A DNA stretch of 64,000 bases from Beta vulgaris subsp. vulgaris (taxonomy: Eukaryota > Streptophyta > Magnoliopsida > Caryophyllales > Amaranthaceae): contig NC_079202.1 of the NCBI RefSeq assembly GCF_026745355.1, forward strand, positions 45,721,173-45,785,172, in the 5' to 3' direction. The position numbers were made by a program, and so were the translations under genes. A model generated the notes under the pieces. That model saw only the letters and a list, made by a program, of their open reading frames with translations. It made no database searches and had not been told where the DNA came from. This document shows, in pieces, positions 37,416-48,345 of the stretch (positions within the stretch are counted from its first letter, which is position 1; each line of letters begins with the position of its first letter).

Positions 37416-37673
37416 TAAAATAAAAGATAAGTTTTAGTTTTAAAATAAAAGATAAGTTTTTAATAAAATCGGTTTCTTTATGAATCTGATTTTAATTAAT
37501 CTAATTTTATCTTTTCAGTTTTTGGAAAATAAAAAGCCTAGATTTATAATACGTATAATGAGTATTGTTAAAGAACTTGTTTGTTTGTTCCTCTCTAAGG
37601 AACAGACGTGATAGTCTATTAATCTAAGTTAAAGGAACTAACTATTAAAAGGAACTAGACTTAGGATGGAGCA

Positions 37674-39298
37674 TGGTAGGCGTGTCGCGCACCTAACAAA
37701 AGTAATTTCCTAACTAACCTCCTAACTATGTAGTAGGGCAAGTCAGGGTCGAATCCACAGGGACAAACAGTATCAAACACTAGATATCTTGACTCAATCT
37801 AACTAAACAAGTGACAAACAATGATGAAAAGGATGTTGAACTAAGACTAAAGCTAAACTATGACAATTACTAGAAACACAAAGGGTATAATCAATTAATT
37901 AAAACATCTAGAATTAAGCATCACCACTAGCATGACCAATACATGAATAATTTCCATCCCAATAAACATAATCAACGATTCAAGAGGAGTAATGCACCCT
38001 ATAACTACCAAAGACCTCTCCCGAGTACCAATGGCTACTCTAAACAAACAATCAAACCTACTCCCATGGAATCATGCAAGAAAGAGACATTAAGCATAGC
38101 ATCACAATTAAATTCCTAGCAATCCTATCTACTTATTCCCATAGAGATATTCATGCCATGGATTGAATCAACAAAACCATCTTGATTCAATTCCCATTGA
38201 AAACAAGATATACTGAGTCAAATCAAAATCATCTATCCCTAGTATGATAATGAACATAAGAACAATTCAATCAAACAAGAACAATTGATCATATAAACTT
38301 GGGATTAATGGAGGAATTCATGCATTAATCATTGCTAGGGTTTAACTTAACCCTAGACTAATAGACTACTCACACATAATTGAATTAACAAAACAAATAA
38401 TAAACAAATTAAAAGACATACTAATAATGAAGGAAAGGAAGAGATTAAGAAAACTTAGTCTTTACTTGAAGAAATCAAAGCGTAGTAATCAATGTTCAAC
38501 AATGGAGTATTCTCAAAAGCTCTCTAAAAAGTAATAAAATGTATGCTCAAATAAAAAGGCGTAGTTTTTAACTCTAAGAAAATAAGTATTTATATGTCTC
38601 GCAAAAGTGGCGCAACACGCGCTTCAAACGGCCCAGATTTCGTCTAGCCCGATCGGCCCGGGCGGATTTCGCCCGGTTGGGCGGTCGTCAGGTCATAAAC
38701 CGTAGAGTAGAATATAGCCCCCCCCACCCCGGTCGGGCGAGATTCCTCCCGGTCGGGACCGCAACAAAATATTTTCTTCTCATCAAAATCTTCTCCAAAC
38801 GATGAAATTTGGCTAAGTAAGGGTGCCCGGGCAGCCGGGGCGGATTCCGCCCGGCCGGGCGGTCGTCAGACTACACAAAATCTCAATCTTTAAAACGCCA
38901 TAACTTCTTCGTTATTCGTCGGAATTAGGCAAATGACCACTCGTTGGAAAGCTCTTGAAATGTAGAATCTAACACAATTAAGATCACTCTATTTGGATTT
39001 GTATACCTTGAGATATAATCAAAAGAGTGGACTGGAGTATTTTCTACTTCTTTTATTATTCGCTTTGCTTCAAAACTCTTCCAACTAATGCTCGTGCTCT
39101 CGAAAGTACATCATCTCTTGTAGTGATATAAATGAGTAGGAAATGCACTAAAAGTGCAAATTCCTACAATGATCAATCTGAAAATACAAACACACTACAA
39201 GGAGCACATTAGTAGTAAAAATGGCTCCGAAGAGCGCAATTAAGACCAATAATGAATGAGGAACGGAGGTAAAATCTCTATATAAAATAGACATATCA
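37674..39298 (-). repeat. 3' LTR of the Athila-like element
   Basis: 1,625 bases, + strand TGGTAGGCGTG...CATATCA. It lacks the MITE found in its partner, so it gives the empty site CCTATAACTACC. Confidence 0.93.
38587..38956 (-). promoter_or_regulatory. LTR promoter module of the Athila-like element
   Basis: Sense (minus) strand order: AAGAGCTTTCCAACGA, GGTCAT, AATTCCG, AAGTTATG, several CGCCCGG...CCGGGCG palindromes, then TATAAATA (complement of 38587-38594). It matches the module in the Copia LTR at 20575-20795. Confidence 0.7.
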
Positions 39299-40715
39299 AA
39301 CTCCCCCAAGCTAAACTAATGCTTGTCCACAAGCATTCCAACATGAAACATAGGGAAAGTAAGATAAAAAAAAAAACTCTTCAAACACACACAACACGGT
39401 TTTCAAATCAATCTTCAATGTGAAAATAAGACCATGAAGGGAATAACCCAAAAATATTCAATCTAAATCCTAGGTCTCATAGTTGTGACTTGACAACCAA
39501 TACTACCACTTTGCTCCCCCAAGCTTGCCTTGACCATACATGATAAACCCTCACTCTAGTCGTGCACACAACACTCATGTGTATAAAAGGGTCAAATAGT
39601 CGCTCAAAGCTCCATTCCATTGACTATATCCTACCATAAGCTTGCACATCTTCTCGCTCTCCACCGCTTCAGGATTATGTTATATGCAAAGAATCATGAG
39701 GACTTTATATGGCTTGTAATGAAGGCTTAAGGTATGGGTGTGGAAAGTTCTAGGAAAGTGGTGCTCAAAGGGGAAAGTGAAGCTCCTTTTTTTTTTCTTC
39801 AAACATCCTTGACAACAATTACCAATCCTCACACACACATTTTAATTTCACTTCATTTTCTCTTTCTCTATTGCTACTTCATAACTCCTCAAATTACAAC
39901 TCCAATTTCCTTTTCTTACGCACTAAAGACATAAATCACAATCTTTTGGGTTTTTTTTTTTCTTTCTTTTTCATTTTCTCTTCTTTTTTTTTCAATAATG
40001 ATTTAACAAATCATCTACAAGAGGAAATCGATAGGAGTTTAAAAGTAAGTAACTATGAGGAGTGAACTCAATACAACAAACACACAACCCAAAATATCTT
40101 AATGTCACATATAACTTCATCAACATAGCTTCACAATCCCTAGGTAGGACAAGGTAAAGGGCTAAAGATGTAGTTAATCAAGAGAAACAGGCTAGGCTCA
40201 GAGGGGTGACAAAAGGAAATAATCAATGTGGTGGCATTTGGTTATGTAGCTCGAAATAGCAGATGCCTCAATCATATTCAATGCAAAACAAGTCAATGCG
40301 GTCTCAAGGAGTATCAATGCAAGTTCTAGAGAATATACAAGGAAGAGCATCCACATGAAAAGAAAGACTAAAAAAATGTTAGTCATTAGGCTCAAATACC
40401 TCACTAGGTAGATTTTGGCTAACAAGATAGTCAAGTCTCCCTTGGGAGGATCAAACCGTCTTACCACAAACCATTCAAACACAACGAGCAAGGAGAGATC
40501 AAAAATAGTTCAGAGTTATTCAAATCATGCTTTGACTTCACATAGAAACGAGCATAGAACCAGGCTTAGTGTGTACTATCAGCAGAGATCGATCCTACTT
40601 GCAACCTAGAATGCAACTAAATGATGAAACTATATGCAAAAAGGAAAATAAAAATAAATATGCCTAAATGATGATATGTACAGATGATGTGGTAAATCCC
40701 TCCCCCAAGCTAGCA
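39299..40715 (-). other. Non-coding 3' region of the Athila-like element, with PPT
   Basis: The minus strand next to the 3' LTR reads GCTTGGGGGAGTT, a polypurine tract. The rest contains no recognisable pol or envelope-like frame. The short open frames here have no family resemblance. Confidence 0.7.
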
Positions 40716-40849
40716 TGTCACAATGTCCGCAATGTGACAAAGGTAAAGAGTAACACAAAGAAAGGGGCAGGGTACTCACAAATCCTCACTAAGGAGGGGA
40801 GAGCGAAGGGATCGAAACCCTGGTGACTGCATCCAAGTATTGAGGTTTT

Positions 40850-43106
40850 CCAAGATTGTGAATATGGATGACAAGTTCTTCTTAATAATGCACTGCTCTG
40901 CCTTAATCTCAGCAACTGAATGTTGGATTTTTGCAAGTGATCTCTCAATCGACATAGAAGAAGGAGTGCTAGATTAACCGGGGTATCCTCATTGAGAACA
41001 TCCACTATATCAACAATTTCTCCCATAGATGGAGAAGCCTTGGAGTTTGTGAGTGTGTACTCCATCTTCTCATCACCTATTTCAAAGGTGATTTTTCCCT
41101 TTTTCATATCAATTATGGCTTCAGCAGTGGCCAAAAAGGGTCTCCCAAGAATAATGGGAACGTTTGCATCTTCTTCCATTTCCATAACAACAAAATCACA
41201 TGGAATTAAAAATTTTCCGACTCTAAGAGGAACATCTTCAAGGATGCCAAGGGGGAACTTGACTGTTCTATCTGCTAGTTGTAAGGAGATGCTGTGGGTT
41301 TCAGTTCACCCATATTGAGCTTCTTGCAGATTGACAAGGGCATGAGACTGACACTTGCCCCAAGATCACATAAGGCATTCTTGATCTCAATATCACCAAG
41401 CTTAACAGGAATAGAATAACTGCCTGGATCTCCTAGCTTCTTTGGAAGCTTGTTCTGCAAAATGCACTACACTCAACTGTTAGTGAAACAGTGACATTCT
41501 CTTCAATTTTCTCTTGTTGGAAAGCATGTCTTTCAAAAACTTAGCATAAGAAGGCATCTCTGAGATAGCATCCAAGAAAGGGATGTTAATGTGCAACTTC
41601 TTCAAAATATCAAGGAACTTCCCATACTTCTTCTCTAGCTTTGCTTGTGCCAATTTTGAGGGAATGGAACAGGTGGCTTGTATGGTGCAATAGGTATGAC
41701 AAATAGGTTCCTTTTTCTCAGTCTCCTTAGCTTCCTCTTCCAACACTTTTTCGCCTTGATCTTCTTCACTCGGCTTTTTGGACTCTTTTGCACTCTTCCT
41801 TTGGTCATTCATCTTCCTATATGGATCTTGCCATTCTCTACCACTTCTCAATGAGATAGCATGGGTATACCCCTTCGGATTTGGTTCCGTTTGTCCTGGA
41901 AGTTGGCCTGAAGGTTTTGAGAGGTGACTGATTTGTTGAGCAAGTTGGGTCATCTGATTTTCCATCATTTTATTATGAGCATGAATTTGTTGAAGGGAGT
42001 TGCTGAAGAAGTCATTCTGCTTCGCTTGATATTCAATTTGCTTTGCCTGAGAAGAAGCTAAATTCTCTATGATGGTTTCAAGGTTGGATGTTGAGGATGA
42101 GGAGTAGTTGAATGGTGGCCTTTGTTGGAAACCAGGTGGTTGGGTGTATTTTGTGGGTGGAGGTTGAGGTTGGTTATTTTTGTAAGAGAAGTTTGGATGA
42201 TTCTTCCAACCTGGGTTATATGTGTTTGAGTATGGGTTGTTTTGTGGTCTTGTGTTTGTGTTTAGGAGGGCGTTAGCTTGCTCAGTCACCGCTCCCATGG
42301 TATTGTATTTACACTCATTAAATGAGTGACCTTGCACTTCACAAAGCTCACAAACAGGTGCTATTGATCTGCTACTCAATTGTCAACCTTGCTGCCAAAA
42401 CCTCACAGTGTTAGATAAAGTAGCAATAGCATCAACCTCATACTTACCTCCCTTTTTAGGGCTCCACGAGACAACTCCATCATTCAAGTAATTGTTGGCA
42501 GCCATATCATCCAACAATGTCTTCGCAGCTTCTGGAGTTTTGGCCATGAAAGTACACCAGATGCGGCATCAATAGAACTGCGAACTTCATGCTTCAGACC
42601 ATTGTAGAATGTCTGAATTAGTAGCCACTCAGGAATGCCATGGTGTGGACACTGCCTTTGCAAAGCCTTGTATCTCTGCCATGCTTCATAAGAGACTCCA
42701 ATTCATGTTGTTGAAAGCCAGATATCTCATTTCTGAACTTGGAAGTTCTCATAGGAGGGAAGAACTTGTAAAGAAAGCCTTTTCAGTTCTGGCCATGTGG
42801 CAATCTTCCTCACTTCTTCTTCTTAAACCATTCCTTTGCTTCGTCCCTGAGAGAAAAAGGAAAAGACAATACGAATTAAATCATCAGAAACATTTGTTAA
42901 TTTCAAAGTATTGCATTTTTCTAAGAAATTAGCCAAATGATCAGTAGGGCTCTCTTTGGGTGTTCCCGCATATGAGTCCTGTGAGATGAATTGGATGAAC
43001 TGTGGCTTGAGCTCGAAATGTGTAGCAGTTGTTGTTGGTCTAGTAATAATGGTGGTGATCTCATCGGGCATAGCATATTCCCGTAGAGACTTTGGTGGTG
43101 CTTCGT
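40850..43106 (-). pseudogene. gag: Athila-like gag and protease, broken
   Basis: Minus strand. Gag begins near 43112 (MGDEAPPKSLREYAMPDEI) and continues with FIQFISQDSYAGTPKESPTDHL and FLEKCNTLK. Stops and frame changes follow between 42820 and 42380. The 42379-41480 frame has a knuckle-like CELCEVQGHSFNEC, a Q/N/P-rich stretch, and the conserved words AKFLKDMLSNKRKLK. Protease follows in two pieces: ALCDLGASVSLMPLSI at 41460-41275 and VPIILGRPFLATAEAIID at 41185-40718. The frame ends with no RT. The gag-protease words (CDLGAS, ILGRPFLAT) are typical of Athila. Gag would build the particle and protease would mature it. Confidence 0.88.
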
Positions 43107-43331
43107 CTCCCATTGGTGATTCTTGTTGTTGTTTTCTTCTTCGACCTCCTAATCTCCTTGTTGTAGCCTCGATCTCGCGATCAAGAGTAATTAGATCTTG
43201 TGACCCTTCTACGAGTGCGCATGCAACAAAAAACTGAAAGAAAAGAATCAAACAGCAAATAGAGTGACAATGATCGAACAAAAACAGTTTAGCTAAATAA
43301 ATCAAAGATAAACTAATCTAATACCGTTAGT

Positions 43332-43351
43332 CCCCGGCAACGGCGCCAAAA
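43332..43351 (-). other. Primer binding site of the Athila-like element
   Basis: The minus strand reads TGGCGCCGTTGCCGGGGA, the common plant gypsy PBS usually attributed to tRNA-Asp, a few bases inside the 5' LTR. Confidence 0.85.
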
Positions 43352-43677
43352 TTTGGTAGGCGTGTCGCGCACCTAACAAAAGTAATTTCCTAACTAACCT
43401 CCTAACTATGTATAAGTCAGGGTCGAATCCACAGGGACAAACAGTATCAAACACTAGTATCTTGACTCAATCAACTAAACAAGTGACAAACAATGATGAA
43501 AAGGATGTTGAACTAAGACTAAAGCTAAACTATGACAATTACTAGAAGCACACAAGGTATAATCAATTAATTAAAACATCTAGAATTAAGCATCACCACT
43601 AGCATGACCAATACATGAATAATTTTCATCCCAATAAACATAAGCAACGATTCAAGAGGAGTAATGCACCCTATAAC

Positions 43678-44314
43678 TAGAGCTGGCAAAATATTACCCA
43701 ACCCGCCAACCCGACCCGAACCCAACCCATTAATAATAGGTTGGGTCAAAATTTTCAACCCGTTTAATTAAATGGGTCGACCTGACACAACCCGTTTAAT
43801 TAAATGGGTTGGATCAGGTTGAAAATTCCAACCTGATTTTGACCCACCTAACGCATTTATGAAAAACCAAGCTAAAAAAATCCTTAACTCAGTTCAGATT
43901 TCAGCCCAAAAAAATTGGGCTGGACCATAAAATAATAAAGTAAAAACCCTAGCACTACTTAAAAGGTTAGGGATTTTAGATTTCCACCTAAATGAACATT
44001 TGTGTTGTTGAACAAAAGTCAGGTTGATTTTGAACAATATTATCATATGGTTATGTAATGACTTAATTTTAATTTCATGCCTACTATTATTTGCAAATAA
44101 ATTGTGTTGTTTTTCTTACTTTTTTCTAGAAAAAACACAAAAAAAAAATTTAAACTGGTCGACCTGAAGGTTGACCCGTTTATCATAAGGTTGGGTTGGG
44201 TTGTAAATCTCAACCTGTTTAAGTTAACAGGTCAGGTTGGGTCAAAGAGTTCTCAACCCGCCAACCCGCCAACCCAACCTGATCTTGACCCAACCCGACC
44301 CATTGCCAGCCCTA
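43678..44314. mobile_element. hAT MITE in the Athila-like LTR
   Basis: 637 bases, termini TAGAGCTGGCAA / TTGCCAGCCCTA (one mismatch), perfect 8-base duplication CCTATAAC (43670-43677 and 44315-44322). Subterminal regions are rich in CAACCCG/CGGGTTG words. The sister LTR has the unfilled site. Confidence 0.95.
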
Positions 44315-44903
44315 CCTATAACTACCAAAGACCTCTCCCGAGTACCAATGGCTACTCTAACCAAACAATCAAACCTACTCCCGTGGAATCATGCAAGAAA
44401 GAGACATTAAGCATAGCATCACAATTAAATTCCTAGCAATCCTATCTACTTATTCCCATAGAGATATTCATGCCATTGATTGAATCAACAAAACCATCTT
44501 GATTCAATTCCCATTGAAAACAAGATATACGGAGTCAAATCAAAATCATCTATCCCTAGTATGATAATGAACATAAGAACAATTCAATCAAATAAGAACA
44601 ATTGATCATATAAACTTGGGATTAATGGAGGAATTCATGCATTAATCATTGCTAGGGTTTAACTTAACCCTAGATTAATAGACAACTCACACATAATTGA
44701 ATTAACAAAACAAATAATAAACAAATTAAAAGACATACTAATAATGAAGGAAAGGAAGAGATTAAGAAAACTTAGTCTTTACTTGAAGAAATCAAAGCAT
44801 AGTAATCAATGTTCAACAATGGAGTATTCTCAAAAGCTCTCTAAAAAGTAATAAAATGTATGCTCTAATAAAAAGGCGTAGTTTTTAACTCTAAGAAAAT
44901 AAG

Positions 44904-45272
44904 TATTTATATGTCTCGCAAAAGTGGTGCAACACGCGCTTCAAACGGCCCAGATTTCGTCTAGCCCGACCGGCCCGGGCGGATTTCGCCCGGTCGGGCG
45001 GTCGTTAGGTCATAAACCGTATAGTAGAAAATATCCCCCCCCCCCCGGTCGGGCGACATTTCACCCGGTCAGGCCCGCAAAAAAATATTTTCTTCTCATC
45101 AAAATCTTCGCCAAACGATGAAATTTGGCTAAGTAAGGGCGCCCAGGCAGCCGGGCCGGATTCCGCCTGGCCGAGCGGTCGTCAGAATACACAAAATCTC
45201 AATATTTAAAACGCCATAACATCTTCGTTATTCGTCGGAATTAGGCAAATGACCACTCGTTGGAAAGCTCTT
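44904..45272 (-). promoter_or_regulatory. LTR promoter module, 5' LTR copy
   Basis: Same block as 38587-38956, with TATAAATA as the complement of 44904-44911. As the 5' LTR copy, this is the one that would drive element transcription. Confidence 0.65.
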
Positions 45273-46814
45273 GAAATTTAGAATCTAACACAATTGAAAT
45301 CACTCTATTTGGATTTGTATAACTTGAGATATAATCAAAAGAGTGGACTGGAGTAATTTTTCTACTTCTTTTATTATTCGCTTTGCTTCAAAACTCTTCC
45401 AACTTAATGCTCGTGCTCTCGAAAGTACATCATCTCTTGTAGTGATATAAATGAGTAGGAAATGCACTAAAACGTGCAAATTCCTACAATGATCAATCTG
45501 AAAATACAAACACACTACCAGGAGCACATTAGTAGTAAAAATGGCTCCGAGGAGCGCAATTAAGACCAATAATGAATGAGGGACGGAGGTAAAATCTCTA
45601 TATAAAATAGACATATCAGAGCATTACAACGGTTCATTTATGTCAGTTGAGTAAATTATGCCTAGATTATAGGTAATCGTTTTATTTAAGGAAAAATCTG
45701 ATTTTAAGGAAAATCTTTTTAAGGAAAAGATTTTATTTTTCAAAGATAATAAAAATTCTTTTCGGTTTTTATGAAAATATTTTAAAGATAATATTTTTAG
45801 TAAAAGGATTTTAATTTCAAATTTAATAATTAAAATGTTTTTAATTAAATCAGATTTTCAAATTAATGCTTAAAGTGGTTGCTAAAATTAAGGAGCAGTA
45901 ACTTAATTTTCTCCCACGTTTAACAGTGATCATGGAGATAATGGGATGATTGAGGAACGTGTTCCTCCGTGTAAGGAACATCATGGAATAATGGTTTAAC
46001 CACTAACACATGATTAATCTCACGTTCATTCCAAAAGACTGCTATAAATATACAAGTTCAATTGAGTTTCAAATTGTCTGACTGGTGTCATTCCATAGTG
46101 TCTGACTAGTGTCTTTCCATAGTGTTAGACTTATGTCATTCCATAAGTTTGGCTTAAGGAATATCGTTACAAAAGAAATATATTTTCTATTCCTTGTTTG
46201 AGTCAGTTCCATTGAGTTTCCAGTTCCTACGAGTGCCATGTTCCTTTACAGTTATTCAGTTTCTATATATTAGAGTTAAACCAAATTATCAAGCGTCTGT
46301 ATTTGAGTTTGGGGTTAAAGGGTTTGAGTGAACTCTTGTGATGGGAACTTGGTAAAGCTTTTGAGTGAATTCTTGTATCAAGTTCGAGTTAGGAAGTTGA
46401 GTAAGTTCTTGTTATGTATGCGTAGACTTAGGGTGAAGTCTATCTAGGGGTAAAGGGTTTGAGTAAACCTTTTGTAAAGAGTTGTGGGAACTCTTGAAAG
46501 ACTTAGAATGGAGATTGTGAGAGAGTTGGAGTTCCGAGTGGAACTTGAGTATGTAATAGGTTGAATCATAGGAGATTTCCTATTATAGTGAAAAGTTTAA
46601 ATCCTGAGTAGCTCGTGGTTTTTCTTCTTGTATTGAGACAAGAAGTTTCCACGTAAAAATCTCTCTTGCACTTTCAGTTCCTTATTGCTTATATTTTAAA
46701 TTCCGCATTATTTGGGCAATAAGTTCCACACTACAATTCACCCCGCCTCTTGTAGTGTTCCTAGTGAAATAACAAGGGAAACCTTTGAAATTCGATCCAT
46801 CCACTAGCAATAAG

Positions 46815-48345
46815 CACTAGTAGAATAATTGTTATTTGCTGCGGTAGTATTTCTGCGGTTTTACCCATACGCAGCAATATATCACGTAAAAAAAATGTAA
46901 AATATGAAATAAGGATATTGCTGCGGTTTCGGCAAAACCATAGCAATATATTAAAATATTAAAACAGGAAAATTTTCAAGCTCAAGTTGACTTTTTGACC
47001 AAATGTATTGCTGCGGTTTTCAGTAAAACCGCAGCAATATATTAAAATATTAATTTTTTATTAATTTTCGAACATATTGCTGCGGTTCCTACTAAAAACC
47101 GCAGCAATATGGTATTTTAAAATAAAATGCTCAGCCCAATTAGGGTTTTATTCCTCCTTAATTTTAACAATTCCTCCAGCCGTCTTTTTAAACCTATCTC
47201 CTTTCTCTCCCTCTTATTTCCTCCTCACAGATCAGTAAAAAAAATCATGCTCTTCTCTCTCTCTCCTCACTCTCTCGCATCTCCTCCTCCGTCGCCCAGT
47301 AAAATCCGAACGCGGTGGTCGTCTAGTTTGATGTCGCACGTCTACCGCCATGGTTGTCTCTCCGTCGTGCTTCCCACTATCAGATCTCATCATCTTCATC
47401 ATCGACCGTTCTTCATCCTCGGCCCACCAGCCACTCATCACTCACTCATCTCTCTCGCCGGTCTTCATCACCGAAATCGTGTCACATCTCTTCAGTCGCC
47501 GGTCTTAACCGCAGCGTCTCGATTTCTTCGTTGGTTGTCTTCGTCGACAAATCTGAAGACTCGATCTGAAAACAGATCTGAAACTTGAGTTCTTTATCGG
47601 CTGAGTTCTTCGTCGTCTCGTTTTTCGTCTTCGTCGGCTGTTCTTCGTCGGCGTTTTGAGTTCCTTGTCGAAGACTCGACTTGAAGATTGAAGACTCGGA
47701 CTCTTTTCAATTTTTTTTTTTTCATCTTTTCTCGTTCTTTTTTTCATTTTGTTGTTTTTCAGATTTTTTTTCGTTTTCCAACTGTTACATATTTTATTGT
47801 TTTTTTGTTTTTTTTAATTTTATCTGTTTTTTTCGTTTTTGTAATTATTTCAGGTCTGTTGTTACATATTTGTTGTTTTTTTCTTTTTTTATTATTTTAT
47901 ATCTGTTTTTTTCGTTTTTTGTAATTATTACAGATCTGTTTTTTTTCTGACGTAATATAAGTTAGTCACTTTATATTTTTGTTTGTGTTAGAATCAATGT
48001 TAAGTTTGTATGAATTTTTGCTATTTTTTTTTTTTGAATTTTGTTCATCTATCGAATTTAATGGTAAAATGCAAAAAAAAAAAAAAAAAAATTGAAATAC
48101 ACCTTGACATATTGTTGCGGTTCCTAGTCAAAACCGCTGCAATATGCTTATTCTATATTAGTAAAATAGAGTATATTGCTGCGGTTTTTTCTTAGAAACC
48201 GCAGCAATATGTTCAAATATTGTTGCGGTTTAAAACCGCAACAATATATTAATTACCTATTGTTGCCCCCTTAATTGTTGCGCAGCCAAAACCGCCGCAA
48301 TAGACCACTTTTTTACCGCAGCAATAAGCATTTATTCTACTAGTG
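46815..48345. mobile_element. Non-autonomous CACTA element with hairpin arrays
   Basis: 1,531 bases with termini CACTAGTAGAATAA / TTATTCTACTAGTG. The flanking AAG (46812-46814) recurs at 48347-48349 after one extra A, which fits a 3-base CACTA duplication. It lies inside the LINE ORF1 frame, which resumes as DRLMYVRIMVEA. Both ends carry repeated TATTGCTGCGGTT / AACCGCAGCAATA inverted pairs. The middle (about 47127-48000) has no transposase. It looks like a captured 5' UTR plus serine-rich start of a gene, followed by long T-rich sequence. Confidence 0.88.

Larger units (their letters stand above)
37674..45618 (-). mobile_element. Athila-like Ty3/gypsy element lacking RT, RNase H and integrase
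   Basis: 7,945 bases read on the minus strand between perfect GAGCA duplications (37669-37673 and 45619-45623). 5' LTR 43354-45618 (enlarged by a hAT MITE), PBS TGGCGCCGTTGCCGGGGA, gag, protease, about 1.4 kb of non-coding 3' sequence, PPT, 3' LTR 37674-39298. Gag and protease sequence, LTR length and PBS fit the Athila lineage. The whole pol downstream of protease is absent, so it is a deletion derivative. It sits in the right LTR of the LARD. Confidence 0.92.
43354..45618 (-). repeat. 5' LTR of the Athila-like element (contains a hAT MITE)
   Basis: 2,265 bases; without the 637-base MITE and its 8-base duplication it is about the length of its partner. The sequence is very similar to 37674-39298 by eye. 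Confidence 0.93.
25466..46774 (+). mobile_element. Copia-type LARD (large non-coding LTR element) with nested insertions
   Basis: Left LTR 25466-27556, interior 27557-33781, right LTR 33782-46774, which is stretched by a MULE and an Athila-like element. The LTRs start TGTTGAGTCATG and end ATAACA. PBS TGGTATCAGAGCC at 27559 and PPT AAAAAGGGAGAAA before the right LTR are those of Ty1/copia elements. The flanks read CGGGA and AGGGA, a target duplication with one mismatch, lying in the LINE ORF1 frame (AIG / GKPL). After removal of the nested elements the right LTR is about 2,074 bases against 2,091 for the left. No gag or pol is recognisable in 6.2 kb of interior, so the element depended on a partner for movement. 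Words GGAAC/GTTCC are strikingly frequent. Confidence 0.9.
33782..46774 (+). repeat. Right LTR of the LARD, interrupted twice
   Basis: LTR pieces are 33782-34455, 37425-37673 and 45624-46774. Between them lie the MULE (with its TAAAATAAA duplication) and the Athila-like element (with its GAGCA duplication). Confidence 0.9.

Noticed and set aside
47681..47950. Phe-rich 'membrane' ORFs at 47681-47950
   Set aside because: Translation of a T-rich tract inside the CACTA element; no membrane protein family.
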